The notes: generated from the sequence alone by a model not told the origin. 64,000 nucleotides of DNA from Paludisphaera rhizosphaerae (GCF_011065895.1 NZ_JAALCR010000004.1:186001-250000), one strand, 5' to 3'. Positions 18,992 to 28,023 are shown, numbered from the stretch's first letter. A program made the numbers and translations.

Positions 18992-19522
18992 ATGGCGATA
19001 ACGTACTACAAACGCCTGCGCATGGAGTTGGACCTCGACGGGTCGAACCTGTCGCCGCCTCTTCCCGGCCAGTTCTTCTGGGCCCCCTGGGACGAGACGC
19101 TGCTGATCCAGCATGCCGAGGTCAAATACCAGAGCTTCCGCGACGCGATCGATTCGGCCGTCTTCCCCTGTCTGGGAGACCGCCAAGGTTGTCAACGCCT
19201 GATGCGGGAGATCCGCCGCAAGCCCGGCTTTCTGCCCGCGGCGACCTGGCTGATCGCCTGTCCCGACGGCTACGTGGGGACGATCCAGGGAGTCGTCGAC
19301 TACGGCCCGATCGGCGCAATCCAGAACGTGGGCGTGCTGCCGGCGTATCGTGGATTGGGTCTCGGCCGAGCCCTCGTCAATCGTGCGCTTTGGGGCTTCC
19401 ATCAGGCGGGCCTTCGCCGCGCGTATCTGGAGGTGACGGCCGAGAATCGGTCGGCCGTCATGCTCTACAAGACGCTCGGTTTCCGAAAGGCAAAAACGCT
19501 TTATAAAGCTGTTGACGGCTGA
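18992..19522 (+). CDS. GNAT-family N-acetyltransferase
   Basis: The protein has 176 residues from the ATG at 18992; a longer open frame starts 24 codons earlier but that part is not GNAT-like. The acetyl-CoA-binding loop is IQNVGVLPAYRGLGLGRAL, with the R-G-x-G-x-G/A pattern. The end LEVTAENRSAVMLYKTLGF is the usual GNAT C-terminal motif. It acetylates an unknown amine, in the cytoplasm. It is not clearly tied to its neighbours. Confidence 0.88.
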   Translation: MAITYYKRLRMELDLDGSNLSPPLPGQFFWAPWDETLLIQHAEVKYQSFRDAIDSAVFPCLGDRQGCQRLMREIRRKPGFLPAATWLIACPDGYVGTIQGVVDYGPIGAIQNVGVLPAYRGLGLGRALVNRALWGFHQAGLRRAYLEVTAENRSAVMLYKTLGFRKAKTLYKAVDG

Positions 19523-19729
19523 CCACTCCTGGGCGGGACGTTCTTCCGCGCGGGCGGTCGGCCGGTTATCCTCAGAAGAGTCCTTGCGAGGAGGTCCGAG
19601 GAGCGCCGCTGCCGTGCCCAGCCGCGGCAAGCGATCGCGCTGCTCGCCGATCGGTATCCGACAATAAACTCTAGCGGATTCCGGCGTCCGAGGCGGGCGT
19701 CCGGCGACGCTCGCATTTGGGGGAACGCC

Positions 19730-20998
19730 GTGCCGGCGCCATCCGCGACGATCCAGCAGCACGAGTACCCCAACGGCCTGGTGCTCGTCGCCGAGGCGAT
19801 GCCCGGGGTCCAGTCGGCCTCGTTCACGCTCTTGATTCCGGCCGGGGCCGCCTACGAAGCCGCCGAGGGGCTCAACGCCGGCGGCGGGGCCGCCGCCATG
19901 ACCTGCGAGTGGCTGATGCGGGGCGCCGGCGACCGCGACAGCCGCGCCCTCCTCAACGCCCTCGACAACCTGGGCGTGAGTCACTCCGAGAGCGCCCAGA
20001 CGGTCCACACGAGCTTCGCCGCGGCCACGCTGGGCGTCAACCTGATCCCCGCGCTGGAGATCTTCGCCGACGTCGTCCTGCGGCCTCGTCTGGACGATCA
20101 GGAGGTTGAGCCGATTCGCGCGCTCTGCCTCCAGAACCTTCGGAGCCTGGAGGACGACCCTGGGTCCAAGGTCATCTATGAGCTGCGGCGTCGACACTTC
20201 CCGGAGCCCTGGGGCAGACCCTCCCCCGGATCGGCCGAAGACGTCGCGCGGATCACGCCGGCGGCCCTGCGGACCTTCCACCGAACGATGTTCCGCCCCG
20301 GCGGCGCGATCCTGGGCGTTGCCGGAGCGATCGATTGGCCTCGGCTTCGCGACGCCGTCGACCGCCTCTTCGGAGGATGGAAGTCCTCTCCCGAGCCCGT
20401 CCTGGTGGAAAAGCCGGCAGGCCCCAGCATCGACCACATCACTCGCGAGACCCAGCAGATCCAGATCGCCATGGCGGCCCCCGCGGCGACCGTGGCCGGC
20501 CCCGACTATTATCGAGCCCGAGCGGCCGTCGCCATCCTCGGCGGCTATTCCTCCGCCAGGCTGTTCACCGAGGTCCGTGAGAAGCGCGGGCTGTGCTATT
20601 CGGTCTACGCCAGTTACGAGGGCCAGCGTAACCGGGGAGCCATGCTCAGCTACGCCGGCACCTCCACCGACCGCGCCCAGGAAACTCTGGACGTCATGCT
20701 GGCCGAGTTCCGACGCCTGGCCGAAGGGGGCGTCGAAATGGAAGAACTGGAGACCATGCGGGCCGGCCTGAAGAGTTCGCTGATCATGGCGCAGGAGTCG
20801 AGCATGAGCCGCTCCAATGCGCTGGCCTCGGACTGGTACTTCCTCGGCCGCGTCCGATCGCTCGACGAGATCGCCGCCGAACTCGACGCGCTGACTCCCA
20901 CGTCGGTCTCGGACTACGCCAGGACGCTCCTGAACCTTCGCGACCTGACCGTTCTGACGCTCGGCCCCACCCCCCTGAACGTCGACATTCCGGCCTGA
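19730..20998 (+). CDS. M16-family peptidase-like subunit lacking the zinc motif
   Basis: The protein has 422 residues from a GTG with GGGGGAA just upstream. The fold is the M16 (insulinase/processing-peptidase) type: the substrate-side motif VREKRGLCYSVYASYE in the C-terminal half is well conserved. The inverted zinc motif HxxEH is missing; the equivalent place reads AAMTCEWLMRGAG. M16 enzymes often act as a pair of an active and an inactive subunit, and the next gene supplies the active one 23 bp downstream. This protein probably contributes substrate binding. Confidence 0.88.
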   Translation: MPAPSATIQQHEYPNGLVLVAEAMPGVQSASFTLLIPAGAAYEAAEGLNAGGGAAAMTCEWLMRGAGDRDSRALLNALDNLGVSHSESAQTVHTSFAAATLGVNLIPALEIFADVVLRPRLDDQEVEPIRALCLQNLRSLEDDPGSKVIYELRRRHFPEPWGRPSPGSAEDVARITPAALRTFHRTMFRPGGAILGVAGAIDWPRLRDAVDRLFGGWKSSPEPVLVEKPAGPSIDHITRETQQIQIAMAAPAATVAGPDYYRARAAVAILGGYSSARLFTEVREKRGLCYSVYASYEGQRNRGAMLSYAGTSTDRAQETLDVMLAEFRRLAEGGVEMEELETMRAGLKSSLIMAQESSMSRSNALASDWYFLGRVRSLDEIAAELDALTPTSVSDYARTLLNLRDLTVLTLGPTPLNVDIPA

Positions 20999-21021
20999 GC
21001 CGCCCTCTAAGGACCGCCCTG

Positions 21022-22260
21022 ATGCGTTTCCATCACACGACGCTCGATAACGGCCTGGAAGTGATCGCCGAGCTGAACGACGACGCGCACTCGATCGCCG
21101 CCGGCTTCTTCGTCAAGGCCGGCAGTCGCGACGAGTCGCCGGAGTTGGCCGGCGTCTCCCATTTCCTTGAGCACATGACGTTCAAGGGGACCGCCCGCCG
21201 AGACGCGCTGACCGTCAACAAGGACTTCGACCGGGTCGGCGCCAAACACAACGCGCAGACGTCCGAGGAAGACACCTTCTACCACTTCACCGCTCTGCCT
21301 GAGTATCTCCCCAAGGCGTTCGACGTTCTGGCCGACATCCTCCGTCCCACGCTCCGCGAGGACGACTTCGAGACCGAGAAGAAGGTCATCATCGAAGAAA
21401 TCCGGATGTACATGGACAACCCCATGTCGGTCGCCTACGAGGCCGCCAAGGCCGCCCACTTCGGCGCGCATCCGCTGGGCAACAGCATCCTCGGCACGGT
21501 CGACTCGATCACGGCGATGAAAGCTGAGGACATGCGGACGTATTTCGCCAGCCGGTACAGCCCGGCCAACATCGTCCTCGGGTTCGCCGGCAAGGGCGAC
21601 TGGGACAGCCTGGTCGATCTGGCGAAGAAGCACTGCCAGTCCTGGACCGGCGAACATCCTGTCCGCGACGCCCGTCCCGCCCACGGCCGACTCGCCTTCG
21701 AAGCCATTCTGCGCGAGGAAGACCAGCAGCAGACCGTCGTCGGCGTCAGCGACGGGCCGCCGCTCGAGAGCGACGACCGTTACGCGGCCCATCTGCTGGC
21801 GACGATCATCGGCGACCACACCAGCTCCCAGCTCTACTGGGCCCTCATCGACCCCGGCTACGCCGACGGCGCCGAGATGAGCTACCAGGACTACAATCAG
21901 GCGGGGGGCTTCTACTCATTCCTTTCGTGCGAGCCCCAGGACGTCCAGGCTAACCTCGCCCGGATGGCAAAGGTCTACCGCGGAGTGATGGAACGCGGGG
22001 TCACGGTCGAGGAACTCTCTCAGGCCAAAAACAAGGTCCAGGCGCGAACCGTCCTCCGGAGCGAACGCCCCATGGGCCGTCTGGCCTCATTGGGCTTCCA
22101 CTGGGTCTACCGTCGCGCTTACCTCCCCGTCGAACAGGAACTCGACGCCTTCTCGCGCGTCACTGTCGATCAGATCCGCCGCCTCGTCCGCGAGTACCCT
22201 CTCTGGCCAATGACCATCGTCTCCGTCGGACCGACCACGAAGGTCAAGCCGCCGAAGTAA
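21022..22260 (+). CDS. M16-family zinc peptidase, active subunit
   Basis: The protein has 412 residues. The inverted zinc motif HFLEH is in GVSHFLEHMTFKGT (about residue 48-60), and the third ligand is expected in the EKKVIIEEIRMY segment near 120. The family cuts peptides or leader sequences with a clamshell fold; bacterial pairs of this type are related to mitochondrial processing peptidase. No signal peptide is seen. The gene follows its non-catalytic partner by 23 bp, so the two are likely co-translated and form a heterodimer. Confidence 0.93.
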   Translation: MRFHHTTLDNGLEVIAELNDDAHSIAAGFFVKAGSRDESPELAGVSHFLEHMTFKGTARRDALTVNKDFDRVGAKHNAQTSEEDTFYHFTALPEYLPKAFDVLADILRPTLREDDFETEKKVIIEEIRMYMDNPMSVAYEAAKAAHFGAHPLGNSILGTVDSITAMKAEDMRTYFASRYSPANIVLGFAGKGDWDSLVDLAKKHCQSWTGEHPVRDARPAHGRLAFEAILREEDQQQTVVGVSDGPPLESDDRYAAHLLATIIGDHTSSQLYWALIDPGYADGAEMSYQDYNQAGGFYSFLSCEPQDVQANLARMAKVYRGVMERGVTVEELSQAKNKVQARTVLRSERPMGRLASLGFHWVYRRAYLPVEQELDAFSRVTVDQIRRLVREYPLWPMTIVSVGPTTKVKPPK

Positions 22261-22280
22261 GCCGAGCTTGGAGAGGTCCC

Positions 22281-23198
22281 ATGAGGATCGTCAGCCTGCT
22301 CCCGGCGCTCACGGAACTGGTTTGCGCCCTCGGTCGAAGGGAGGACCTCGTCGGCGTCACCCACGAGTGCGACTTCCCGCGCAACGTCGCCGAACTCGCC
22401 CGCCTGACCCGGAGCCGCCTCCCAGACGACGCCACAAGCGCCCAGATCGACGCCCTCGTCGCCGAGCAGGCGAACGGCCTGTTCGATCTCGACGAGGCGA
22501 GGTTGGGCGAACTCGCCCCCGACCTGATTCTCACCCAGGAGCAGTGCGACGTTTGCGCGGTGAACGAAGCGACCGTCCGTCGCGTCGCGGCGAAACTCGC
22601 TGGAAAGCCGCACGTCGAGAGCGTCGATCCCCGAACGCTCGACGAGATCTTCGCCATGTTCCGACGTGTAGGGGACCTGCTGGAACGCCCCCTCGAGGCC
22701 GAGCATCATGTGGCCGGCTTCCACCGGACGATCCGCTGGATTCGGGAATTCATCGCGCCCACTCGTCCCAAGCCCCGCGTCTTGCTCCTGGAGTGGCTCG
22801 ACCCTCCTTACAGTTGCGGGCACTGGAATCCCGAGATCGTCGAACTGGCCGGGGGCCGCGAGATGATCGGGCGACCGGGAGAACGTTCAAGACGTGTTAC
22901 CTGGGAGGAAATCGTCGAGACTAGCCCCGAGGTCCTCATCCTCGCTCTCTGCGGGCTCCCTCTCGATCGCGCCGAACGCGAAGCCGCGGCGATCGTCGAC
23001 CGCCCCGAATGGCGAGAGCTTCCGGCGGTGCGTGACGGCCGCGTCGCGTTGGTGGACGGATCGTCCTTCTTCACCCGACCTGGGCCGCGTCTGGAGGTAA
23101 GCCTCCGAATCGCCGCCGCCGCGATCACCCCCCACATGTTCGCCGCGAGCGACACACGCCGAGGACAGGCGTGGAAGTTTCTTGAGCCCCCAAACTGA
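22281..23198 (+). CDS. Cobalamin-binding-type (BtuF-like) substrate-binding protein without signal peptide
   Basis: The protein has 305 residues with a fold of class III periplasmic binding proteins: RIVSLLPALTELVCALG at the start, DLILTQEQCDVCAV in the middle, then a long linking helix and WNPEIVELAGGREMIG. This matches BtuF-like proteins that bind vitamin B12 or iron chelates. The start is fixed by GGAGAGG 5 nt upstream, and the protein begins directly with the binding domain, with no signal peptide or lipobox, so it is probably cytoplasmic. No ABC transporter for B12 lies nearby. It follows the M16 pair by 20 bp. Ligand not proven. Confidence 0.83.
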   Translation: MRIVSLLPALTELVCALGRREDLVGVTHECDFPRNVAELARLTRSRLPDDATSAQIDALVAEQANGLFDLDEARLGELAPDLILTQEQCDVCAVNEATVRRVAAKLAGKPHVESVDPRTLDEIFAMFRRVGDLLERPLEAEHHVAGFHRTIRWIREFIAPTRPKPRVLLLEWLDPPYSCGHWNPEIVELAGGREMIGRPGERSRRVTWEEIVETSPEVLILALCGLPLDRAEREAAAIVDRPEWRELPAVRDGRVALVDGSSFFTRPGPRLEVSLRIAAAAITPHMFAASDTRRGQAWKFLEPPN

Positions 23199-23203
23199 GC
23201 GCA

Positions 23204-23246
23204 CAAAAAACGTCGGCCGTCGCGGAGGCTTCCACGACGGCCGACG
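23204..23246 (-). terminator. Rho-independent terminator of the first Gly/Met-rich gene
   Basis: A perfect 12-bp inverted repeat (23211-23222 and 23235-23246) lies between the two convergent genes. On the minus strand it is followed by six U residues (23210-23205), giving a textbook intrinsic terminator about 35 bp beyond the stop at 23282. Confidence 0.8.
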
Positions 23247-23280
23247 CATAAACAAACTATAAGGCGATCAGGCCGATCGG

Positions 23281-24748
23281 CTCAGAGTCCGCTGAGGTCA
23301 GCGGCGCTGATCCGGATCCCCTTCTTCAAGCCCAGCCCTTTCACCACCTCGTCGGTCGCCGGGAAGGTCATGCTCCGACGCGGACCGATGCTCACTCCCG
23401 AAAGCTCCTTCGGCTCCGACGACGGATCGTCGGCTCCCGCAATCGCCAGACCATTGAGCACCAGCGGCGACGCGTTCTCGATCTTCACCTGGTACGTCGG
23501 CTTCCCCTTCGACCGCGGCCCCTGGCTCAACTGCGCCCGAACCAGACGGTTCAGCACTCCGCCGGCCAGCTCGTCGGCCGTCGCCTTGGCGTCGAACTTG
23601 CCGTCCGACTCCGTCACCGGCAGCGTGAACTTGCCGAACGGCACCCACGCCTGAGCCGTGCTGTTGCTCGAAGCCACCTGAACCAACGCCTCCTTGCCGT
23701 CGACCCGGATCCGGCAGGCCACCGCCGGCCCTTCGGGCTCCGCGGGAACGCCTTCGCGAGCCCACAGACCCAGCACCGGCTTGTCCTTCAAAGCCTTGGT
23801 CAACTCGTCGGCCGCCGCCTGCGACTCCGGCCCCTTGGCGTCGACCTGGAACAGCAGCACCCCCGTCTCATCGTCGGGCAGCGTGGCCAGCCGATCCACG
23901 AACTCCTGAGCCAGCGTCAGCTCGTACTCGTAGTTCTTGCCCCGCTTCTCGGCCATCCGAGCGATCACGTCCCAGTCCAGCCCCTGGGCCAGACGCCACA
24001 TCACCAACTGGCTGATCGACTCCGGAGCCTTCTCGGCGGCCAGCCGACGCAGCGCCTTCTGCACCCGAGCGTCGGCGTTGATCTGCGACACGTCGCCGAG
24101 TTGGAGCTGCTCGCCCTCGGCGGGCAGCCGCACCGTGCCGTCCTCGTTGGGAGCGCTCAGGCTGACCAGACGGGTGGGCAGCTTGCGGTTCTGGCCAGGC
24201 TTGAGCGAGGCGTAGGGCAGCCCGGTGGGAGCGACCGACCGCATGCCCATACCCATGCCGCCCATGCCGCCGCCCATGCCGCCCATGCCACCCATGCCGC
24301 CGCCCATGCCCATGCCGCCCATGCCGCCCATCATGCCGGTAGCGAGGCTGCGCTGGTCCCACGAGTCGTAGTCGCCGCAGAGCGACATGATCAGGCGGGC
24401 GAGCATCATCATGCCCATCATCGGCGGCATCGTCCCCGACATGCCGCCGCCCATGCCGCCGCCCATGCCGCCGCCCATCCCGCCGCCCATCCCGCCACCC
24501 ATGCCACCCATACCGCCGCCCATACCACCCATGCCGCCGCCCATGCCACCCATACCGCCCATGCCGCCGCCCATGCCGCCCATGCCGCCCATCTGGCCGG
24601 CGGCGCCCTGAGCGATAAGACCGGGGGGCAGAACGACGTTGAGCTGGCGCTTGGACTTGTTGGTGACCGAAACGGTCATCCGGCCGTCGCCTCGGCCCTC
24701 GGCTTGCACGTCCACCAGGCCGTCGCGCATCGCGTCCAGCAGGTTTAC
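23281..24748. repeat. Tandem duplication, copy A (about 1.47 kb)
   Basis: This segment is almost identical to 24986-26459. The match starts at the stop codon of each gene and ends abruptly after AGGTTTAC in both, just downstream of the signal-peptide codons. By eye only a handful of substitutions are seen in the first ~1 kb, plus a 6-bp length difference in the repeat tract. Confidence 0.95.
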
Positions 24749-24865
24749 CGGCGCTGGTTCCGACTCTGCCGCTGGCGGCTCGCCGGCCCTCGCGCCCGCC
24801 GGAGAAAGGGCGAGCACGAGAAGTCCGGGCGCAAACCTAGCACACGCCGATCTAAGAAACCTCAT
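23282..24865 (-). CDS. Secreted Gly/Met-rich (GMGG) repeat protein, copy A
   Basis: The protein has 527 residues and a signal peptide (LLVLALSPAGARA), with a strong ribosome site (GAGGGGGG) before the ATG. An N-terminal ~70-residue domain (LLDAMRDGLVDVQAEG, then MTVSVTNKSKRQLNVVLPPG) leads into a long GGMGGMGG tract (about residues 90-145). A short hydrophobic Met-rich stretch, a second GMGG tract (about 185-215) and a ~300-residue globular C-terminal domain follow. I do not recognise the family; it looks planctomycete-specific. Met-rich repeats could bind copper(I), which is only a guess. It is a near-perfect duplicate of the gene upstream, with a different signal peptide. Confidence 0.85.
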   Translation of the reverse strand: MRFLRSACARFAPGLLVLALSPAGARAGEPPAAESEPAPVNLLDAMRDGLVDVQAEGRGDGRMTVSVTNKSKRQLNVVLPPGLIAQGAAGQMGGMGGMGGGMGGMGGMGGGMGGMGGGMGGMGGGMGGGMGGGMGGGMGGGMSGTMPPMMGMMMLARLIMSLCGDYDSWDQRSLATGMMGGMGGMGMGGGMGGMGGMGGGMGGMGMGMRSVAPTGLPYASLKPGQNRKLPTRLVSLSAPNEDGTVRLPAEGEQLQLGDVSQINADARVQKALRRLAAEKAPESISQLVMWRLAQGLDWDVIARMAEKRGKNYEYELTLAQEFVDRLATLPDDETGVLLFQVDAKGPESQAAADELTKALKDKPVLGLWAREGVPAEPEGPAVACRIRVDGKEALVQVASSNSTAQAWVPFGKFTLPVTESDGKFDAKATADELAGGVLNRLVRAQLSQGPRSKGKPTYQVKIENASPLVLNGLAIAGADDPSSEPKELSGVSIGPRRSMTFPATDEVVKGLGLKKGIRISAADLSGL

Positions 24866-24985
24866 GAAGCCCCCCTCATAATAAACCCGCCGTAAACGAA
24901 AGAAGGACCGCGATTAGCGGCCCTTCGTTTCGACGATTTGAGATCGACAAGCTTACGATCTGAGCTGCGGCCCAGCGGCCAACTT

Positions 24986-26459
24986 CTCAGAGTCCGCTGA
25001 GGTCAGCGGCGCTGATCCGGATCCCCTTCTTCAAGCCCAGCCCTTTCACCACCTCGTCGGTCGCCGGGAAGGTCATGCTCCGACGCGGACCGATGCTCAC
25101 TCCCGAAAGCTCCTTTGGCTCCGACGACGGATCGTCGGCTCCCGCAATCGCCAGACCATTGAGCACCAGCGGCGACGCGTTCTCGATCTTCACCTGGTAC
25201 GTCGGCTTCCCCTTCGACCGCGGACCCTGGCTCAGCTGCGCCCGAACCAGACGGTTCAGCACTCCGCCGGCCAGCTCGTCGGCCGTCGCCTTGGCGTCGA
25301 ACTTGCCGTCCGACTCCGTCACCGGCAGCGTGAACTTGCCGAACGGCACCCACGCCTGAGCCGTGCTGTTGCTCGAAGCCACCTGAACCAACGCCTCCTT
25401 GCCGTCGACCCGGATCCGGCAGGCCACCGCCGGCCCTTCGGGCTCCGCGGGAACGCCTTCGCGAGCCCACAGACCCAGCACCGGCTTGTCCTTCAAAGCC
25501 TTGGTCAACTCGTCGGCCGCCGCCTGCGACTCCGGCCCCTTGGCGTCGACCTGGAACAGCAGCACCCCCGTCTCATCGTCGGGCAGCGTGGCCAGCCGAT
25601 CCACGAACTCCTGAGCCAGCGTCAGCTCGTACTCGTAGTTCTTGCCCCGCTTCTCGGCCATCCGAGCGATCACGTCCCAGTCCAGCCCCTGGGCCAGACG
25701 CCACATCACCAACTGGCTGATCGACTCCGGAGCCTTCTCGGCGGCCAGCCGACGCAGCGCCTTCTGCACCCGAGCGTCGGCGTTGATCTGCGACACGTCG
25801 CCGAGTTGGAGCTGCTCGCCCTCGGCGGGCAGCCGCACCGTGCCGTCCTCGTTGGGAGCGCTCAGGCTGACCAGACGGGTGGGCAGCTTGCGGTTCTGGC
25901 CCGGCTTGAGCGAGGCGTAGGGCAGCCCGGTGGGAGCGACCGACCGCATGCCCATACCCATGCCGCCCATGCCGCCGCCCATGCCGCCCATGCCACCCAT
26001 GCCGCCGCCCATACCCATGCCGCCCATGCCGCCCATCATGCCGGTAGCGAGGCTGCGCTGGTCCCACGAGTCGTAGTCGCCGCAGAGCGACATGATCAGG
26101 CGGGCGAGCATCATCATGCCCATCATCGGCGGCATCGTCCCCGACATGCCGCCGCGACCACCCATCATGCCGCCGCCCATGCCGCCGCCCATACCACCCA
26201 TACCGCCGCCCATACCGCCCATACCGCCGCCCATGCCACCCATGCCGCCGCCCATGCCACCCATACCGCCCATGCCGCCGCCCATGCCGCCCATGCCGCC
26301 CATCTGGCCGGCGGCGCCCTGAGCGATGAGACCGGGGGGCAGAACGACGTTGAGCTGGCGCTTGGACTTGTTGGTGACCGAAACGGTCATCCGGCCGTCG
26401 CCTCGGCCCTCGGCTTGCACGTCCACCAGGCCGTCGCGCATCGCGTCCAGCAGGTTTAC
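24986..26459. repeat. Tandem duplication, copy B (about 1.47 kb)
   Basis: Partner of 23281-24748. The intervening 237 bp hold the 5' end of copy A, its leader and nothing else recognisable. Identity continues through third codon positions, so the duplication is recent or the copies are kept alike by gene conversion. Confidence 0.95.
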
Positions 26460-26612
26460 GACAGGAACGTCGGCTTCGTTGTCAGCCTTGGCCGCGTCAG
26501 GCGCGGGCTTCGTTGGCTGTGCCTTGGGGTCATCGGCCCAGGCCGGCATAGCGGCGGAGACCAGGAGGAATCCCCCGGCCAGAAAACGAGTGCGGAACCG
26601 AGATGTCGACAT
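24987..26612 (-). CDS. Secreted Gly/Met-rich (GMGG) repeat protein, copy B
   Basis: The protein has 541 residues from the ATG at 26612, preceded by GGAAGGGCG; an in-frame start 31 codons upstream is not supported. Its signal peptide (FLAGGFLLVSAAMPAWA) and the following ~30-residue linker (AQPTKPAPDAAKADNEADV) differ completely from copy A, while everything from NLLDAMRDGL onward is nearly identical, apart from small changes in the GMGG tract (here with MMGGRGGM). The shared domains are described under copy A. Two almost identical exported proteins with different leaders suggest different expression or targeting. Function unknown. Confidence 0.85.
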   Translation of the reverse strand: MSTSRFRTRFLAGGFLLVSAAMPAWADDPKAQPTKPAPDAAKADNEADVPVVNLLDAMRDGLVDVQAEGRGDGRMTVSVTNKSKRQLNVVLPPGLIAQGAAGQMGGMGGMGGGMGGMGGMGGGMGGMGGGMGGMGGGMGGMGGGMGGGMMGGRGGMSGTMPPMMGMMMLARLIMSLCGDYDSWDQRSLATGMMGGMGGMGMGGGMGGMGGMGGGMGGMGMGMRSVAPTGLPYASLKPGQNRKLPTRLVSLSAPNEDGTVRLPAEGEQLQLGDVSQINADARVQKALRRLAAEKAPESISQLVMWRLAQGLDWDVIARMAEKRGKNYEYELTLAQEFVDRLATLPDDETGVLLFQVDAKGPESQAAADELTKALKDKPVLGLWAREGVPAEPEGPAVACRIRVDGKEALVQVASSNSTAQAWVPFGKFTLPVTESDGKFDAKATADELAGGVLNRLVRAQLSQGPRSKGKPTYQVKIENASPLVLNGLAIAGADDPSSEPKELSGVSIGPRRSMTFPATDEVVKGLGLKKGIRISAADLSGL

Positions 26613-27076
26613 GGCAAACGCCCTTCCGTCGAATTGGCCCGGGAGAGCCGCGCGCCGTGGCCGCCGTCTCGATCGAAGGACGCCGGGAGCGGGGCGTCGC
26701 GTCATCGCGGACTCGGCTCGGGTGGATCGTCGCCCCGGAGAGATCGTGTGGTGGTCTCGAGAAACTGGATAACCGTGGGAACCGATCTCCGCCGGGCCAG
26801 GCGGGTCCCCTGAGCGGGCGGGATCGGATTGGGTCGAAGCAGACGCCTATTTGGGAGCAGCTTAGATGATGGGGAGTTCGGTCGATTTGGTCTTTCAACC
26901 GGGACTCGTCCTATCACTTTCCAGTTTAACAGACGATTCTCCAGCGGCCCCTATTCGCGCCGATTCCCGCAGTTCGGCGCGGCGGTTCTGACGCCCGAGC
27001 GGGAGTCGACGGATAGGCTAAACTCGGCGGCGCATGCTCTCGGCGAGGCTTACGGAGAGTCTGCGGCCGTCCGGCC
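26613..27076. other. Intergenic stretch upstream of copy B
   Basis: This stretch is GC-rich except around 26905-26940 and carries the 5' region of the copy B gene and the 3' flank of efpL. Short open frames on both strands have no ribosome site and no recognisable product. No strong hairpin or RNA gene is seen. Confidence 0.5.
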
Positions 27077-27640
27077 TTAGACGCGGCCCAGGTACTCGCC
27101 CGTGCGAGTGTCGACGCGCACAGTGGTACCTTCTTCAAGGTGTTCGGGAACCTGCACGACATGGCCGGTTACGAGCGTCGCCGGCTTTGTACGGCCGGTC
27201 GCCGAATTGCCGCGGACTCCCGGAGCGGTTTCCACGATCGTCATCTCGATCGTGTCCGGCAGGTCGATGGCGATCACCTCGTCGTCGACGACGAGCGCCT
27301 CGATTCCAGGCATGTTCTCCGTCAGGAACGGAATCTGGTCGGCCAGATCGTCGGCCTTGAACGAGAACTGGGAGAAGTCGCCCGAGTCCATGAAATGAAG
27401 GTCGTCGGCGTCCCGGTAGAGATACTGGATCGGCTTGCGCTCGAAGCTGGACTCGTTGAGCGAGTCGGTTCCTCGATACGCCTTCTCGACCCGATTCTTG
27501 GTCTTGAGGTTACGGGCTTTGACCTTGTAGAGCGTGGCGGCTCCGCGGGCCGACGGCGTTTGGACCTGGATGTGCTCGATCATATGCGGCGCGCCGTCGA
27601 TCTCGACGACCATTCGACGCTTGAAATCCTTGGCGGGCAC
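27077..27640 (-). CDS. efpL: Elongation factor P-like protein EfpL (YeiP)
   Basis: The protein has 187 residues from a GTG at 27640 (a second GTG one codon upstream is equally possible; AAGGGAG lies ~10 nt before). The family marks are IQVQTPSARGAATLYKV, ending with VKGNS-type VRGNSATGRTKPATL and RVDTRTGEYLGRV. EF-P rescues ribosomes stalled at proline-rich sequences with a loop lysine. In this protein the loop reads PSARGAAT with Arg32 at the tip, as in EfpL/YeiP, which works without the lysine modification. No modification enzyme is nearby. It is divergent from the DUF1015 gene. Confidence 0.9.
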   Translation of the reverse strand: MPAKDFKRRMVVEIDGAPHMIEHIQVQTPSARGAATLYKVKARNLKTKNRVEKAYRGTDSLNESSFERKPIQYLYRDADDLHFMDSGDFSQFSFKADDLADQIPFLTENMPGIEALVVDDEVIAIDLPDTIEMTIVETAPGVRGNSATGRTKPATLVTGHVVQVPEHLEEGTTVRVDTRTGEYLGRV

Positions 27641-28023
27641 CACGGCGGGCGAACTCCCTTGGGACTGAAAGCAGGTGATTGAAGCGGGGCGACAAGTGTG
27701 TCGTGACGACCGAGACATCTTACTCAGCGGCCTCGCAAACGGTCAAAACCGTCTGGCGGGCGGCCTGGTGCGGAGAAATCGGCCGAGGGGGGTTCTTAAC
27801 ATACTCCCAGACTTATGTTAGACTGGTCGTTTCATCGAGCCGCAGCGCTCATCCAGAAAACCCACCCAACGGCACGAGGCCGACGAGCAGGGCGAGTACC
27901 TCGAGTGCTGGGAATTGGGCGCCTGAGCCCGGAACACACGAATCTCGCCGACCGCCCCGGGCTGACTCGGTCCGGGGCGTCGCGTTTCCCTGCCTCCCAC
28001 TTACGAGACGAGAGACCTTCGCG
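27641..28023. other. Divergent intergenic region efpL / DUF1015 gene
   Basis: It holds the control regions of both divergent genes. The only marked element is an AT-rich dyad at 27797-27820. The open frame that extends upstream of the DUF1015 ATG through this region lacks conserved protein sequence. Confidence 0.5.
27797..27820. promoter_or_regulatory. Dyad TAACATA-N10-TATGTTA
   Basis: A perfect 7-bp inverted repeat with centre spacing of about 1.6 helical turns, in the only AT-rich patch of the efpL/DUF1015 divergent region. It could be a regulator site. The binding protein is unknown. Confidence 0.35.

Noticed and set aside
24101-24895. Long plus-strand frame rich in His-Ala opposite copy A (and the same opposite copy B at 25806-26813)
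   Set aside because: It is the antisense reading of the GMGG codons. There is no ribosome site, and the repeat composition follows from the coding strand.
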